64,000 nt of DNA from CAJCIT01 sp963771305 (GCA_963771305.1 CAVYTS010000012.1:1-64000), one strand, 5' to 3'; shown: positions 55,058 to 64,000, counted from the first letter of the stretch. Notes: generated by a model from the letters alone, not told the origin. Program-made: numbers and translations.

Positions 55058-56209
55058 CTACCGCCGATCCTGTGCTCGCCCCTTCCATTCGCCCCCGCCT
55101 CCGCTCCAATGCTTCCACGCCGAATGTATCGTGGCAACCAGATAGAAAACGGCCGCTCCCGGCAGCGTAAGAGCCCACGCCGCGTTCAGACCGAAGAACC
55201 GCACCATGGGCAGGTACGTGATCGTCATCAGCAGCCAGGCCACGCCCCCCAGGGCCATCGCGTCAACCTGATGGTTGCCTAGCGCCCAGCCAAAGACCAA
55301 ACCCGGCAGCAGATACGTGCAAATGAGCCCAACAACGGTTCCCGCCAGCAAGAGCGCGGAGTGTCGCAGCTGGTTGAACGCTGTCCGCGAGATCATTTGT
55401 TCGATCTCGGCGAAGCCCTGATAGACGCGGTGGCTCAGCGTCGTGGTGGTCAGGCCCAGCCAAACGCTGCCGCCACCGCGCTTGATGCCGCGAGCTAGCG
55501 CGCAGTCATCAATGATCTCGTCCCGGATACTTTCTATCCCTCCCATCCTTTCCAGCGCTCCGGGACGAACCAGCATGCACCCTCCTGCCGCACCCGCCGC
55601 CTTCCTGCGCCTGCTCTGAATCCAAGCGGGCGGATAGAGCAGCAGGAAGAAATAAACGAATGCCGGGATCAGGAGCCGCTCGGCGACGTTCGAACAGCGC
55701 AGTTTCACCATCAGCGACGTCAAGTCATAACCGTACCGCTCAGCTACTGCGATCAGTCGCGACACATTATCAGGGGCGTGCGAGATATCCGCATCGGTCA
55801 GCAAAAGAAAATCCGGCTGCCACCGTATTGCCTCGGCAACTCCTTGCGAAACCGCCCACATCTTTCCTGTCCAACCGGACCGAAGCGGTCGCGACCGCAG
55901 CACCTCCAGCTGGTCTGAAGCGTGCTGCCGACCCGCAGCGAAACGAGCAATCTCTGCCGTTCCATCCGAGCTGTCATCGTCCACCAAAAAGATACTCAGT
56001 GCGCCAGTCAGATCCTGCCGCAGGAGTGACTCGATCGTTTCGGCGATGGACGCGGCTTCATTTCGTGCCGGAATCACCACCGCGACCCGGCGCGATTGGC
56101 CAAACCGCTCCTCCGGCAGAAGCTTGTTATTGATGGTCCAGAAAAACCCCCGCGCCAGAGCGATGCTGAGCCAAATGAGGACCGTCAACAGGCCGAGGGC
56201 GCCAAGCAC
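55058..56209 (-). CDS. hpnB: HpnB-like hopanoid-associated glycosyltransferase
   Basis: A family 2 glycosyltransferase with an N-terminal helix (LGLLTVLIWLSIALARGFFW). It has the nucleotide-binding core RRVAVVIPARNEAASIAETI, SIFLVDDDSSDGTAEIA, the DxD site LLLTDADISHAPDNV and GGCMLVRPGALERMGGIES, DEIIDDCALARGIKRGGGSV. Three or four C-terminal helices follow. This pattern is that of HpnB enzymes from hopanoid clusters. The start is GTG, 2 bases after the stop of aguA, so it shares a transcript with the putrescine genes. hpnH lies 34 kb away. The acceptor is inferred, not shown. Confidence 0.85.
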   Translation of the reverse strand: MLGALGLLTVLIWLSIALARGFFWTINNKLLPEERFGQSRRVAVVIPARNEAASIAETIESLLRQDLTGALSIFLVDDDSSDGTAEIARFAAGRQHASDQLEVLRSRPLRSGWTGKMWAVSQGVAEAIRWQPDFLLLTDADISHAPDNVSRLIAVAERYGYDLTSLMVKLRCSNVAERLLIPAFVYFFLLLYPPAWIQSRRRKAAGAAGGCMLVRPGALERMGGIESIRDEIIDDCALARGIKRGGGSVWLGLTTTTLSHRVYQGFAEIEQMISRTAFNQLRHSALLLAGTVVGLICTYLLPGLVFGWALGNHQVDAMALGGVAWLLMTITYLPMVRFFGLNAAWALTLPGAAVFYLVATIHSAWKHWSGGGGEWKGRAQDRR

Positions 56210-56211
56210 GG

Positions 56212-57315
56212 TTATAGCGCCGGTTGTTGTTGAGTCATGCAGTGCAACGTGCCCAGGCCCAACACGAGGTCGGTTGAAGCGATGCCGATCACTTGGCGAT
56301 CCGGGAACAGTTCCGCCAAGGTATTCAACGCCACCCGGTCATTTGCATCGTTGAACGTTGGAACCAGCACAACGCGGTTTGCAATGTAGAAATTTGCGTA
56401 GGTCGCCGGCAGCCGCTGGCCGTCGAAGTAAACCGGCTCCGGCATGGGCAGCGTCACGACGCGAAGCAGCCTCCCCTGCTCACCTTTCATCTTGCGCAGC
56501 AGCGTCTCATTCTCAAGCAGCGGTCCGTGATTAACTTCGGCTGGATCAGGTTCGCTCGCGACCACTACCGTATGCGGATCCACAAATCGTGCCAGGTCGT
56601 CCACGTGGCCGTGCGTGTCATCGCCGGCGATGCCGTCGCGCAGCCACAGCGTGTTTCGCACACCGAGATAGTGCCGGAAGGTCTTCTCGTAATCGTCCCG
56701 GCCCATGCCGGGGTTGCGCGCCTGCACCGAACTCAGTAAGCACTCCTCTGTTGTCAGAAGCGTTCCCTGGCCATTGACGTCGATGCTGCCGCCCTCCAGA
56801 ACCACCCGCTGCCCATTCCACAGCGGCGTCCAGGCGTGGATGCCCAAGTCGGACACCACGGTTTCCGCCACCGCGTCGTCCTGCTGCCAGTTGTCGTACT
56901 TCGCCCAGCCGTTGAAATGGAAATTCAGAGCAGCCAGTTTGGCTGGCTCGACGATATCGGCGTACGCGGACGAAAGATCCGCTTCCTCAGATTTCACGAA
57001 GATCGAGCAGAAATCTCGCGTCCAGCTTCGATCTGTTGCCACGTGGAAAAAACGAACGGCATTGATCTCTACGTTGCACTTCGCAAGCACGTCCCTGGCG
57101 CCCGCCTCAGCCTCGGCATCCTCCACCAGGATATTGACCCTCTCGACTCGCGCCAGGCGACGAACAATCTCGCCGTAGATCCAGATCGCTGTCTCAAACT
57201 TGCCGGGCCAATCCGTCGCCTCATGCGGCCAGGCCAGCCAGGTCGCCTCGTGGGCCTCCCACTCCGCGGGCATCCGAAAGCCGTAATGACTCGGGTACTG
57301 TTCAAGAGCGTGCAT
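56212..57315 (-). CDS. aguA: Agmatine deiminase
   Basis: Converts agmatine to N-carbamoylputrescine. The PAD-like fold shows EWEAHEATWLAWPHEATDWP, FFHVATDRSWTRDFCSIFV, LNFHFNGWAKYDNWQQDDAV and VLEGGSIDVNGQGTLLTTEE. The general base region is DDTHGHVDDLARFV, and the catalytic Cys lies in LGLGTLHCMTQQQP near the end. ATG 57315 (MHALEQYPSHYG) matches the family start; the frame extends to 57360 inside aguB. The next gene upstream supplies the following step of the pathway. Confidence 0.94.
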   Translation of the reverse strand: MHALEQYPSHYGFRMPAEWEAHEATWLAWPHEATDWPGKFETAIWIYGEIVRRLARVERVNILVEDAEAEAGARDVLAKCNVEINAVRFFHVATDRSWTRDFCSIFVKSEEADLSSAYADIVEPAKLAALNFHFNGWAKYDNWQQDDAVAETVVSDLGIHAWTPLWNGQRVVLEGGSIDVNGQGTLLTTEECLLSSVQARNPGMGRDDYEKTFRHYLGVRNTLWLRDGIAGDDTHGHVDDLARFVDPHTVVVASEPDPAEVNHGPLLENETLLRKMKGEQGRLLRVVTLPMPEPVYFDGQRLPATYANFYIANRVVLVPTFNDANDRVALNTLAELFPDRQVIGIASTDLVLGLGTLHCMTQQQPAL

Positions 57316-57319
57316 GACT

Positions 57320-58231
57320 TTAGGCAAGCCAACGCTCGGTAATCGGAGCATATGCGTCAATCCTTCGATCGCGGAAGAAAGGCCAATTCTTGCGGACTTC
57401 GTCTATCAGTTTGGGATCGCACTCGGCCACCAGCACTTCCTCTTTGTCGGTCGAGGCCTCGCGTATTAACCGCCCAAAAGGATCGGCGACAAACGAGGAG
57501 CCCCAGAATTCAAGGCCACGGTCGGCTGGCCCCTCAAACCCAGTGCGATTGATCGCCGCAAGGTAAATACCGTTCGCAATGGCGTGTGAGCGCTGGATGG
57601 TCCGCCAGGCATCCAATTGAGCAGCGCCCCACTCGGCCTTCTCTGCAGGATGCCACCCGATGGCCGTCGGATAGAACAGCACGTTGGCGCCCTGCAGGCT
57701 CGTCAGACGTGCTCCTTCCGGATACCACTGGTCCCAACACACCAGCACTCCGATTCGTGCATACTTTGTTTCGAAATTCCGAAACCCAAGATCGCCCGGC
57801 GTGAAATAGAACTTTTCGAAGAAGAGCGGGTCGTCCGGTATGTGCATTTTGCGATAGAGTCCCAGCAGTTCGCCGTCCGCATCAATTGTCACCGCCGTAT
57901 TGTGATAAAGCCCTTGCGCACGCTTCTCAAAGAGAGAAGCCACAATCGCCACGCGCAGCTCCTTGGCGAGGCTGGCCAGCACTTCCGTACTCGGTCCAGG
58001 GATGGTCTCGGCGAGCGAAAACAACTCCGCCTTCTCTTCCCGGCAGAAGTATTGCGAACGAAACAGCTCCTGTGTGCAGACGATCTCCGCACCCTGGCTG
58101 GCCGCGCTTCGGATGCCCGCGATCGCTTTGTTTAGATTTTCGTCGGCATCGGTCGTGCAGCTCATCTGCACCATGCCGATCTTAAAAGCACTGTCGCGCA
58201 GCGCTCGCGGCGAAACCGCGTTTACGGGCAT
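57320..58231 (-). CDS. aguB: N-carbamoylputrescine amidase
   Basis: A nitrilase-family amidase that turns N-carbamoylputrescine into putrescine. The Glu-Lys-Cys triad is clear: EIVCTQELFRSQYFC (Glu), GLYRKMHIPDDPLFFEKFYF (Lys) and IGVLVCWDQWYPEGARL (Cys). Substrate-pocket stretches are GWHPAEKAEWG and FWGSSFVADPFGRLI. ATG 58231 gives 303 residues. It comes first in a minus-strand run aguB-aguA-hpnB, with 4 bases to aguA. It is divergent from the M14 peptidase. Confidence 0.95.
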   Translation of the reverse strand: MPVNAVSPRALRDSAFKIGMVQMSCTTDADENLNKAIAGIRSAASQGAEIVCTQELFRSQYFCREEKAELFSLAETIPGPSTEVLASLAKELRVAIVASLFEKRAQGLYHNTAVTIDADGELLGLYRKMHIPDDPLFFEKFYFTPGDLGFRNFETKYARIGVLVCWDQWYPEGARLTSLQGANVLFYPTAIGWHPAEKAEWGAAQLDAWRTIQRSHAIANGIYLAAINRTGFEGPADRGLEFWGSSFVADPFGRLIREASTDKEEVLVAECDPKLIDEVRKNWPFFRDRRIDAYAPITERWLA

Positions 58232-58258
58232 AGTACGATTGTCCTCATCTTCTCCTCT

Positions 58259-60820
58259 ATGCAAAAGCTTTGCCTGTTAATTGCCCTGTCGATCAACGCG
58301 TGGACTGCCACCATTCCCACGCCGCACGAGCATTTCGGTTTCACGCCAGGCGACGACTACAAGCTGGCGGATTACTCCCAGATTACCAGCTACTTTGAAA
58401 AGCTGAGCCACGCCAGCGACCGCCTTCGCTGGGTGAAGTTTGGCGATACTTCTGGCGGCAAGCCCATGTATGTCGCCTTCATTTCAGCGCCCGAGAATCT
58501 GAACCGACTAGACGAGTATCAGGCCATCAACCGCAAACTCGCCCTCGCTCAAGTCAACGACGCCGAGGCCAAAGCACTGGCGCAAAAGGCGCGCGTATTT
58601 GTTTGGATCGACTCCGGCCTGCACGCCACGGAAGTTGCTCCTTCGCAGCAGGCGCCTGAACTGGCCTACCGAATGCTGACCGACGAGAGCGCGGAAGCAC
58701 AGTTCATTCGCAGCAAGGTCATCCTGATGCAGGTCCCCTGCATCAACCCCGATGGCCTCGACATGGTCGTCGAGTGGTATCGCGCGAATGTCGGAACGCC
58801 GTATGAGCTGGCGCCGTTGCCTCACCTATATCAGAAGTACGCCGGCCACGACAACAACCGCGATTGGTACATGCTCAACCTGCCAGAGACCCGCAACGTA
58901 ACCAAGCTGCTCTTCCAGGATTGGTTCCCCGAGATCGTCTATAACCAGCACCAGGCCCCGCCCTTTCCGGCGCGCATCTTCGTTCCTCCCTATGCCGAAC
59001 CCCTGAACCCGAACATCCCCGCCTCCGTGATGGAGGGCATCAACCAAATCGGCGCAGCGATTAAGGCTCGCTTTGCGCTGGAGAACAAACCGGGAGCGCT
59101 GTCCTATTTCGGGTTCGATGCGTGGTGGAATGGCGGCTTGCGTTCCGTGCCTGCGTTCCACAACATGCGCGGCATACTCACCGAGACCGCGGGCAACTCA
59201 TACGCAACGCCCATCACCTACAAAGACGCGGACATCCATGACCGCTTTGACAACGGCGTGCTGACGAAAACGCCCAGCATGTTTTACGAGAAGCCCTGGC
59301 TGGGAGGTCGCTGGCGTCTGCGCGATGCCGTCGACTATATGCTGACCGCGGATTTCGCCATTCTCAATCTGGCTGCTGAGCGCAGTTCCGACTATTTATA
59401 CGAGGCGTATGAATCGGCCGAAACGCAAATCAAACTGGGCCAAGCCGCCAAACCATACGGCTACGCAATCCCTGAGCAGCAGTGGGACGCCACCGCGACG
59501 CACGAAATGCTGACTAGATTGAAGCTGGCCGGCGTCGAGATCAAGCAGGCGACTACACATTTTTCCAGCGGCGGGCGCGACTTTCCCGAAGGGACGTTCG
59601 TGATCTCCAGCGCTCAACCGTTTCGGGGCTATGCGGTCGACCTGCTGGAACCGCAGAAATACCCGGAGCTGAGGGAAACCCCGAACGGTCCCTTGAAGAG
59701 GCCCTACGACATCGCAGGGTGGACGCTACCCATGCAGATGGGAGTAGAGGTTGTGCGACTGGACGAGGCGCTGCCGTCCAAACTACAAGCGGTGAACGAA
59801 CTGGAATCGGCGCCGCCCAGCCATTCTCACAGCGACGCATCGTTCTTTCAGACCATGGCCGATTTGCTGAAGTCAGGGAAGTCCCTTCGCTGGAGCACGG
59901 ACGGCAAGCTACTGGTCGAAGGCGTAGCCGCTCCCGCCGAGATCAGCGCCGCTCCCTTTACTATCCGGCCACCGCGCGTCGCTATCTATGACTCCTGGGT
60001 CGCCAACATTGATGCAGGTTGGACCGATTGGCTGCTCGACCAGGAGCGTGTGCCGCACATCATGCTGCACAACGCCGACGTGCAGAAAGGCCGCCTGAAC
60101 GAGCGTTTCGACACCATCATTTTGCCGTCGCAGGATGCCTCCGCCATCCTGCACGGATCCCGCGAAGGCGAGCGAAGCGGCGGTACGCGCATGGACAGCG
60201 CTCCCAACGCCCAGCAGCGCCCCGAGTACACCGGGGGCATTGAGCTGAAGGGTTTGATGGAAGTGGCTGAGTTTGTTCGTCAAGGCGGCTGGCTCATCAC
60301 CTTCGATCAGGCCGGTGGACTGCCCGTGTCGAACTTCCCGCTGCCCATCCGGCTGCTCATCAGGACAGGCAGCTCAGAGGACGCGGCGCCGGCCCGGGCA
60401 TATTTCTGTCCCGGCTCCATCCTTCGGGCGACTGTTGATACAAAGAACCCCATCGCGTTCGGCATGCCGGCGAACAGCTACGTGTTTTCCAGCGGTGGCC
60501 AAGCCTACGACAATCTGCTTCTGCCGGAATTCAATAAGGGCGAACGGGAAGTTAAGACCGTGGCGCGCTACGCAACTGCGAACGTACTGGCCAGCGGCTT
60601 CCTCTCCGGCGAGAGCACCGTCGCGGGAAAGCCTCTGCTGGTCGACGTCCGTTTCGGAAAAGGGCATGTGGTCATGTTCGGTTTCCGTCCCCAGTTCCGC
60701 GGCCAGACTTACGGCACGTTCCGCCTTGTCCTCAACTCCGTCTACCTTGCTTCCGCGCAGTTAGTGCCGCCGCCGGCCGGCCCCCAGGCTAGTGAACGTG
60801 CACGGTCAGTGACTCGCTAA
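58259..60820 (+). CDS. M14-family zinc carboxypeptidase, secreted
   Basis: An 853-residue exported peptidase. The signal peptide (MQKLCLLIALSINAWTA) is followed by the M14 domain. The zinc pair is in FVWIDSGLHATEVAPSQQ (HxxE), the later His in IVYNQHQAPPFPARIFV, and the likely catalytic Glu in MRGILTETAGNSYATP. PCINPDGLDMVVEWYR and HDNNRDWYMLN are typical of large M14 enzymes. The C-terminal half has beta- and glutamine-amidotransferase-like segments (VAIYDSWVANIDAGWTDWLL, GWLITFDQAGGLPV). Similar proteins are common in Acidobacteria. It overlaps the convergent gene by 32 bases. Confidence 0.92.
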   Translation: MQKLCLLIALSINAWTATIPTPHEHFGFTPGDDYKLADYSQITSYFEKLSHASDRLRWVKFGDTSGGKPMYVAFISAPENLNRLDEYQAINRKLALAQVNDAEAKALAQKARVFVWIDSGLHATEVAPSQQAPELAYRMLTDESAEAQFIRSKVILMQVPCINPDGLDMVVEWYRANVGTPYELAPLPHLYQKYAGHDNNRDWYMLNLPETRNVTKLLFQDWFPEIVYNQHQAPPFPARIFVPPYAEPLNPNIPASVMEGINQIGAAIKARFALENKPGALSYFGFDAWWNGGLRSVPAFHNMRGILTETAGNSYATPITYKDADIHDRFDNGVLTKTPSMFYEKPWLGGRWRLRDAVDYMLTADFAILNLAAERSSDYLYEAYESAETQIKLGQAAKPYGYAIPEQQWDATATHEMLTRLKLAGVEIKQATTHFSSGGRDFPEGTFVISSAQPFRGYAVDLLEPQKYPELRETPNGPLKRPYDIAGWTLPMQMGVEVVRLDEALPSKLQAVNELESAPPSHSHSDASFFQTMADLLKSGKSLRWSTDGKLLVEGVAAPAEISAAPFTIRPPRVAIYDSWVANIDAGWTDWLLDQERVPHIMLHNADVQKGRLNERFDTIILPSQDASAILHGSREGERSGGTRMDSAPNAQQRPEYTGGIELKGLMEVAEFVRQGGWLITFDQAGGLPVSNFPLPIRLLIRTGSSEDAAPARAYFCPGSILRATVDTKNPIAFGMPANSYVFSSGGQAYDNLLLPEFNKGEREVKTVARYATANVLASGFLSGESTVAGKPLLVDVRFGKGHVVMFGFRPQFRGQTYGTFRLVLNSVYLASAQLVPPPAGPQASERARSVTR

Positions 60821-61229
60821 CGCTGTGCCCTTTGGCATCTTTCGCTGTCAACGTGTAGGTCGTGTCTTTGACCGGTGCAACCTGTAGGCAGTGATTATAG
60901 CTGGGCTTCGCATCCTTAAACTCGGGGTCCAGGCTCACGGAAACGGCATTCGCTACGCCGTAGCACATATTGATGGTTTCTCCGCGCCTGGGATGCGCCG
61001 GCGCCAGGCCAAACGTCAGGATCTTCACTTCTCCTGATCCAAATACCAAGTCTGTCGTGCTCCGCAGTCGCTGTTCCTCTTTCTGAGCCGCCTCCTGTTG
61101 CGCTCTCTTTGCTTCGTGCCCGCGCGAATAAAAGATCCACCCAACGTACACCGCGCCCACCAACAAGAGCACAGTGCTCAAGACAAGCAATCGCTTGAGA
61201 ACAGGCGTCGACGTCCCATCATTCTGCAT
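60789..61229 (-). CDS. Membrane-anchored hypothetical protein with Ig-like end
   Basis: A 146-residue protein. One N-terminal membrane helix (LLVLSTVLLLVGAVYVGWIF) is followed by a charged helix or coiled coil (EAKRAQQEAAQKEEQRLR) and a beta-sandwich-like domain (VKILTFGLAPAHPRRGETIN, LQVAPVKDTTYTLTAKDAKG). The domain resembles bacterial Ig-like folds and would face the periplasm. Two Cys (MCYGV, NHCLQV) could form a disulfide. No function known. Its end overlaps the M14 gene. Confidence 0.78.
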   Translation of the reverse strand: MQNDGTSTPVLKRLLVLSTVLLLVGAVYVGWIFYSRGHEAKRAQQEAAQKEEQRLRSTTDLVFGSGEVKILTFGLAPAHPRRGETINMCYGVANAVSVSLDPEFKDAKPSYNHCLQVAPVKDTTYTLTAKDAKGHSVSESLTVHVH

Positions 61230-61276
61230 ACTTCATTCTCAAATGCCGAATCACGGAGACAAGGTCCGAAAATGCA

Positions 61277-62415
61277 CTAGGTCTGCGACCGCTTGAAAGA
61301 TTTCCTTTTATAGCCGAACCTACGACGGGCGGCTCGACGGTCGAATTTCCAGTTGATCTTGATGCGGTCGCGGTTCATGCGGCGGTTCCAGGCCCGGCTT
61401 TCCCGGCGCAGTGTCTTGAGATCAGGGATTCTTCTGGTACCGATGCACTGCCGCGCGAAGATGCTGATTCCTATTTCCGCCTGGTTGAGCCAGCTTCCGT
61501 GAGTGGGCGTGAAGTGAACCGTGAATCGGTCCCAGATCTCGCTACCGGTCTCCGCCCCGAAGGCATCCGTCAACGACTTGCGGCAGTGGATGTTGAGGTT
61601 GTCCATGACCAGATGGATGGTGTCCGCCTCTGGGTACTGCATCGCCAGATGGCAAGCGACTTGTGCGAACTCGAATGCCGATCGAACGGGCGTAGGGAAG
61701 GTAAAATGCCGGCCCGCCTTCGGTTCTACGGCGCAGAAAACATTGGCCGTGCCGCGCCGCTCGTACTCGTTATCCCGCCGCGCTTCCCGCCCCGGCTGGG
61801 CGGGAGAAGTGGGACGGACATCGGCGTGCAGCGTGACTGGCTTCTCATCCAGACATACCACCGGCTCCTGGGGATCGTAGGGTTTTTCGTACGCCTCCAG
61901 CACGTCTTCCATCTTGGCGATGTACTCGTCATTGAGTTCGGCCACGCACCCCATTTTTTTCCCGCCACGGCTTGAGGTCGTGGTCAAGGAGCAGAATCCG
62001 GATGGTTTCCCTTCCCACGCGTGGAACCAGTCTCCGCTTCACCGCCTCCTGCGCCACCAGTCGCACGGTCCAGCGGGCGCGACCCTGGGGCGGGTCGCTG
62101 CACACCATGGCGATGATCCGCTGCTTCTGGCTGTCGTCCAGAACAGCCTCAGCGCCGGGGCGCTGCTTGTCGTAGAGCGCGGGCTCGAGGCCGCCCCTTT
62201 GGTACCGATGGCCGACCTTTCGAATGGCTTGCGGCGTGAGCGGGACCACGCTGGAAATACGCGGCGCACTGACGCCCTTGGCCAATTGGAGGAGCGCAAG
62301 GGCGCGCCAGGGCGCGCCGGACGACACAGACCTGCTGTACGCCACCGCTCAACAGCGTCGTCAGCTCGTTTTGGTCCTTCTGTTTGACTCCGATACGAAG
62401 GGGTGGACGTCCCAT
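61277..62415 (-). mobile_element. IS630-family transposase, frameshifted twice
   Basis: Three frames join into one IS630 transposase. The N-terminal piece (MGRPPLRIGVKQKDQNEL) breaks at a 10-base tandem duplication (62299-62318). The middle piece carries the helix-turn-helix region (ALALLQLAKGVSAPRISSVV, HRYQRGGLEPALYDKQRPGA) and runs into LLDHDLKPWREK. After an A7 run on the minus strand (61954-61960) the last piece has the DDE domain: VVCLDEKPVTLHADVRP, IHLVMDNLNIHC and FTPTHGSWLNQAEIGI. The A7 shift could be programmed slippage; the duplication is simple damage. I could not define the terminal repeats, so element ends are open. Confidence 0.85.
62299..62318. repeat. 10-base tandem duplication inside the transposase
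   Basis: AGGGCGCGCC occurs twice in a row. Removing one copy restores an open transposase frame from the N-terminal piece directly into ALALLQLAKG, so the duplication is the cause of this break. Each unit contains GGCGCGCC, itself a palindrome, which may have promoted slippage. Confidence 0.85.
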
Positions 62416-62523
62416 ACCCAAGTATGCGCCAAAACATTTCGAATTGGAATTGTTTTGTAGAATGTTTTCAGGCGGTCAAAGACCTAGCGCCTACAACCCG
62501 AGGTTTTGTCTGGCCTCCTCCCG

Positions 62524-63258
62524 CTACATATAGATCCCGCCGTTCACATCCAGCACATGCCCCGTGATGAAACTCGCCTCATCACTTACTAAGAACTTCA
62601 CGGCGTGCGCAATATCTTCCGGCGTACCCATGCGCCGAAGGGGCGTGTTGTCCACCATCTTCTTCTTCAATTCTTCGGAAAGTCCATGCGTCATGTCCGT
62701 CTCAATAAACCCCGGTGCGACCGCATTTACTGTGATGTTACGGCTACCCACTTCCTGTGCCAATGACTTCGTCAATCCGATGAGCCCGGCCTTCGATGCC
62801 ACGTAATTAGCCTGCCCTGGATTCCCCATCTCAGCGACCACTGATGAGATGTTCACAATCCGGCCCCATCGCTCCCGCAGCATGCCCTGCAGAACTTGCT
62901 GAATGGCGTAGAAGGCGCCGCTCAGGTTGGTCGTCAGCACCATCTCCCAATCCGTCTGCTTCATGCGGACGGCAAGTCCATCCTTGGTAATGCCGCCGTT
63001 ATTCACCAGAACGTCGATGCGGCCAAACTCCTTGGCTGCCTTGTCGATGGCTTGAGCAATGGAGTCCTTGCTCGCCAGATCCATCTCCACGACAAATGCT
63101 TCAGCGCCGGCTGCTCGTATGCCTGCCGCGACTTCCTCCAGCTTCTCTAGCGTCCGTGCCGCCAGCACGACGCGATACCCGCCTGCGGCGAGAACGTTCG
63201 CACAGGCCTTGCCAATTCCCCGGCTCGCGCCGGTGATCAAAACCACCCGATTATTCAT
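62524..63258 (-). CDS. fabG: 3-oxoacyl-[acyl-carrier-protein] reductase
   Basis: A short-chain dehydrogenase of fatty-acid synthesis using NADPH. The cofactor loop is VVLITGASRGIGKACANVL, then VLVNNGGITKDGLAVRMKQ. The catalytic Ser/Tyr/Lys are in IVNISSVVAEMGNPGQANYV-ASKAG. The end ITGHVLDVNGGIYM is typical of FabG. ATG 63258 (MNNRVVLITG) is chosen over 63270. No other fab genes are next to it, so a related SDR role is possible. Confidence 0.93.
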   Translation of the reverse strand: MNNRVVLITGASRGIGKACANVLAAGGYRVVLAARTLEKLEEVAAGIRAAGAEAFVVEMDLASKDSIAQAIDKAAKEFGRIDVLVNNGGITKDGLAVRMKQTDWEMVLTTNLSGAFYAIQQVLQGMLRERWGRIVNISSVVAEMGNPGQANYVASKAGLIGLTKSLAQEVGSRNITVNAVAPGFIETDMTHGLSEELKKKMVDNTPLRRMGTPEDIAHAVKFLVSDEASFITGHVLDVNGGIYM

Positions 63259-63374
63259 GATTGAGTCCAATACAGCGCTCTTAACCGAACGCTTCCGGCG
63301 TCAGGAGTGCTACCGGTGTTCAAAACAGTGCGCGTTCCAGGCGCTCTCGATCATCATAATGGGTGGAGGCGCGA

Positions 63375-64000
63375 ATGTCTCAATTCGGGCCTCGGCACAC
63401 ACCCATGTCAAGCAACACCGCACCGAACGATGTTGGCGAATTCATACGCGCCCTGGAGCGCGCCGGAGAACTCCATCGCATCCCCTTTGAGGTGGACCCT
63501 TATCTCGAAATCACCGAGTTTGCCGACCGGTCCGTCAAACAAAACGGGCCGGCGCTGTTGTTTGAGAAGCCTAAGGGTTCCAGCGTCCCGCTTCTCATCA
63601 ATGCATTCGCCAGCATGCGACGCATGGAGATCGCACTCGGCGTCGACAACATCGAGGACATTGCCACCCGCATCGCCGGCTACCTGCAGATGCAGAAGCC
63701 CGAAGGCCTGGTCGACACGCTGAAAATGCTTCCCAAACTGGCCGAGATGAACACCGCCTTCCCTAAGACGGTGAAGGACGGCCCTTGCAAGGAGGTCGTC
63801 CGCCGCACGGGTTTTTCGCTCGACGAGTTTCCCATCCTGCACTGCTGGCCGCACGATGGTGGTCGATTCATCACCCTGCCGCTGGTGTTCTCGAAGAACC
63901 CCGCTACCGGAAAGCGCAATTGCGGGATGTATCGCATGCAGGTCTTCGATGGCCAAACCACCGGCATGCATTGGCAGAGGCATAAGCAAGGCGCCGACCA
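63375..64000 (+). CDS. UbiD-family decarboxylase, N-terminal part (runs off the edge)
   Basis: A reading frame open from ATG 63375 to the window end, so 208 residues without a stop. TGGAGG lies 5 bases before the start. It shows the UbiD N-terminal region: DVGEFIRALERAGELHRIPF, EITEFADRSVKQNGPALLFE, LINAFASMRRMEIALGVDN, FPILHCWPHDGGRFITLPLV and NCGMYRMQVFDGQTTGMHWQ. The family uses prenylated FMN to decarboxylate aromatic or unsaturated acids, for instance in quinone synthesis. The catalytic Glu region lies beyond the edge. It is divergent from fabG. Confidence 0.9.
   Translation, partial: MSQFGPRHTPMSSNTAPNDVGEFIRALERAGELHRIPFEVDPYLEITEFADRSVKQNGPALLFEKPKGSSVPLLINAFASMRRMEIALGVDNIEDIATRIAGYLQMQKPEGLVDTLKMLPKLAEMNTAFPKTVKDGPCKEVVRRTGFSLDEFPILHCWPHDGGRFITLPLVFSKNPATGKRNCGMYRMQVFDGQTTGMHWQRHKQGAD

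Noticed and set aside
1..64000. CRISPR array or rRNA operon
   Set aside because: No regularly spaced direct repeats of 24-40 bases and no rRNA-like sequence were seen on either strand.

Overview
The window looks like a chromosomal stretch of an Acidobacteriota member, most like the Solibacter/Bryobacter group. Signs are the large two-FtsX-domain 'ADOP'-type ABC permeases (one intact at 33.2-35.6 kb, one remnant at 5.1-5.7 kb), a PEP-CTERM protein, hopanoid genes (hpnH, an hpnB-like glycosyltransferase), a Tat-exported GH116 glycosidase, and many secreted peptidases (S9, S41, M14). This placement is inference from gene content; there is no rRNA gene.

Region by region. (1) 0-5 kb: a NarL-type response regulator followed by a hybrid sensor kinase broken by about five frameshifts. 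(2) 5.1-14.4 kb: an eroded mobile region. It holds an ABC-permease remnant, two tyrosine-recombinase remnants, a MobF (TrwC/TraI-like) relaxase with a small overlapping partner, a UPF0175/DUF3368 toxin-antitoxin pair plus a second UPF0175 copy, an HTH protein, a VapBC pair and about 1.2 kb of gene-poor sequence. It ends exactly at the 3' side of a tRNA-Leu(CAG) gene, the classic position for an integrated element. (3) 14.5-22.3 kb: secreted/hypothetical genes, an OB-HD 3'-5' exoribonuclease, a SurA-like foldase, pyrE, truA, and a TetR regulator divergent from hpnH. (4) 22.3-24 kb: an isolated 539-codon gene of unknown function that may be mobile. (5) 24-61 kb: ordinary, intact chromosome. It carries peptidases, GH116, an APC transporter, thiE, the ADOP permease, an alkaline-phosphatase-like phosphodiesterase, MscS, thrS, murQ-murA, an amidase, an acyl-CoA dehydrogenase, superoxide dismutase, two tandem signal peptidases I, a STAS/RsbW-like partner-switch pair, a Nudix hydrolase, an hpnB-aguA-aguB run and an M14 peptidase. 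(6) 61-64 kb: a damaged IS630-family transposase, fabG, and the start of a UbiD-family decarboxylase running off the right edge.

How they work together: murQ/murA handle cell-wall amino sugars; aguB/aguA make putrescine from agmatine; hpnH and the hpnB-like enzyme belong to extended-hopanoid synthesis; the two LepB enzymes serve a proteome rich in exported hydrolases.

A notable technical pattern is that almost every gene between 1 and 19 kb carries one or more single-base frameshifts, including housekeeping genes (pyrE, surA-like, exoribonuclease). From 26 to 61 kb I find none. Sequencing error in the left part is therefore at least as likely as gene decay, and frameshifted housekeeping genes are annotated here over their full reconstructed span.
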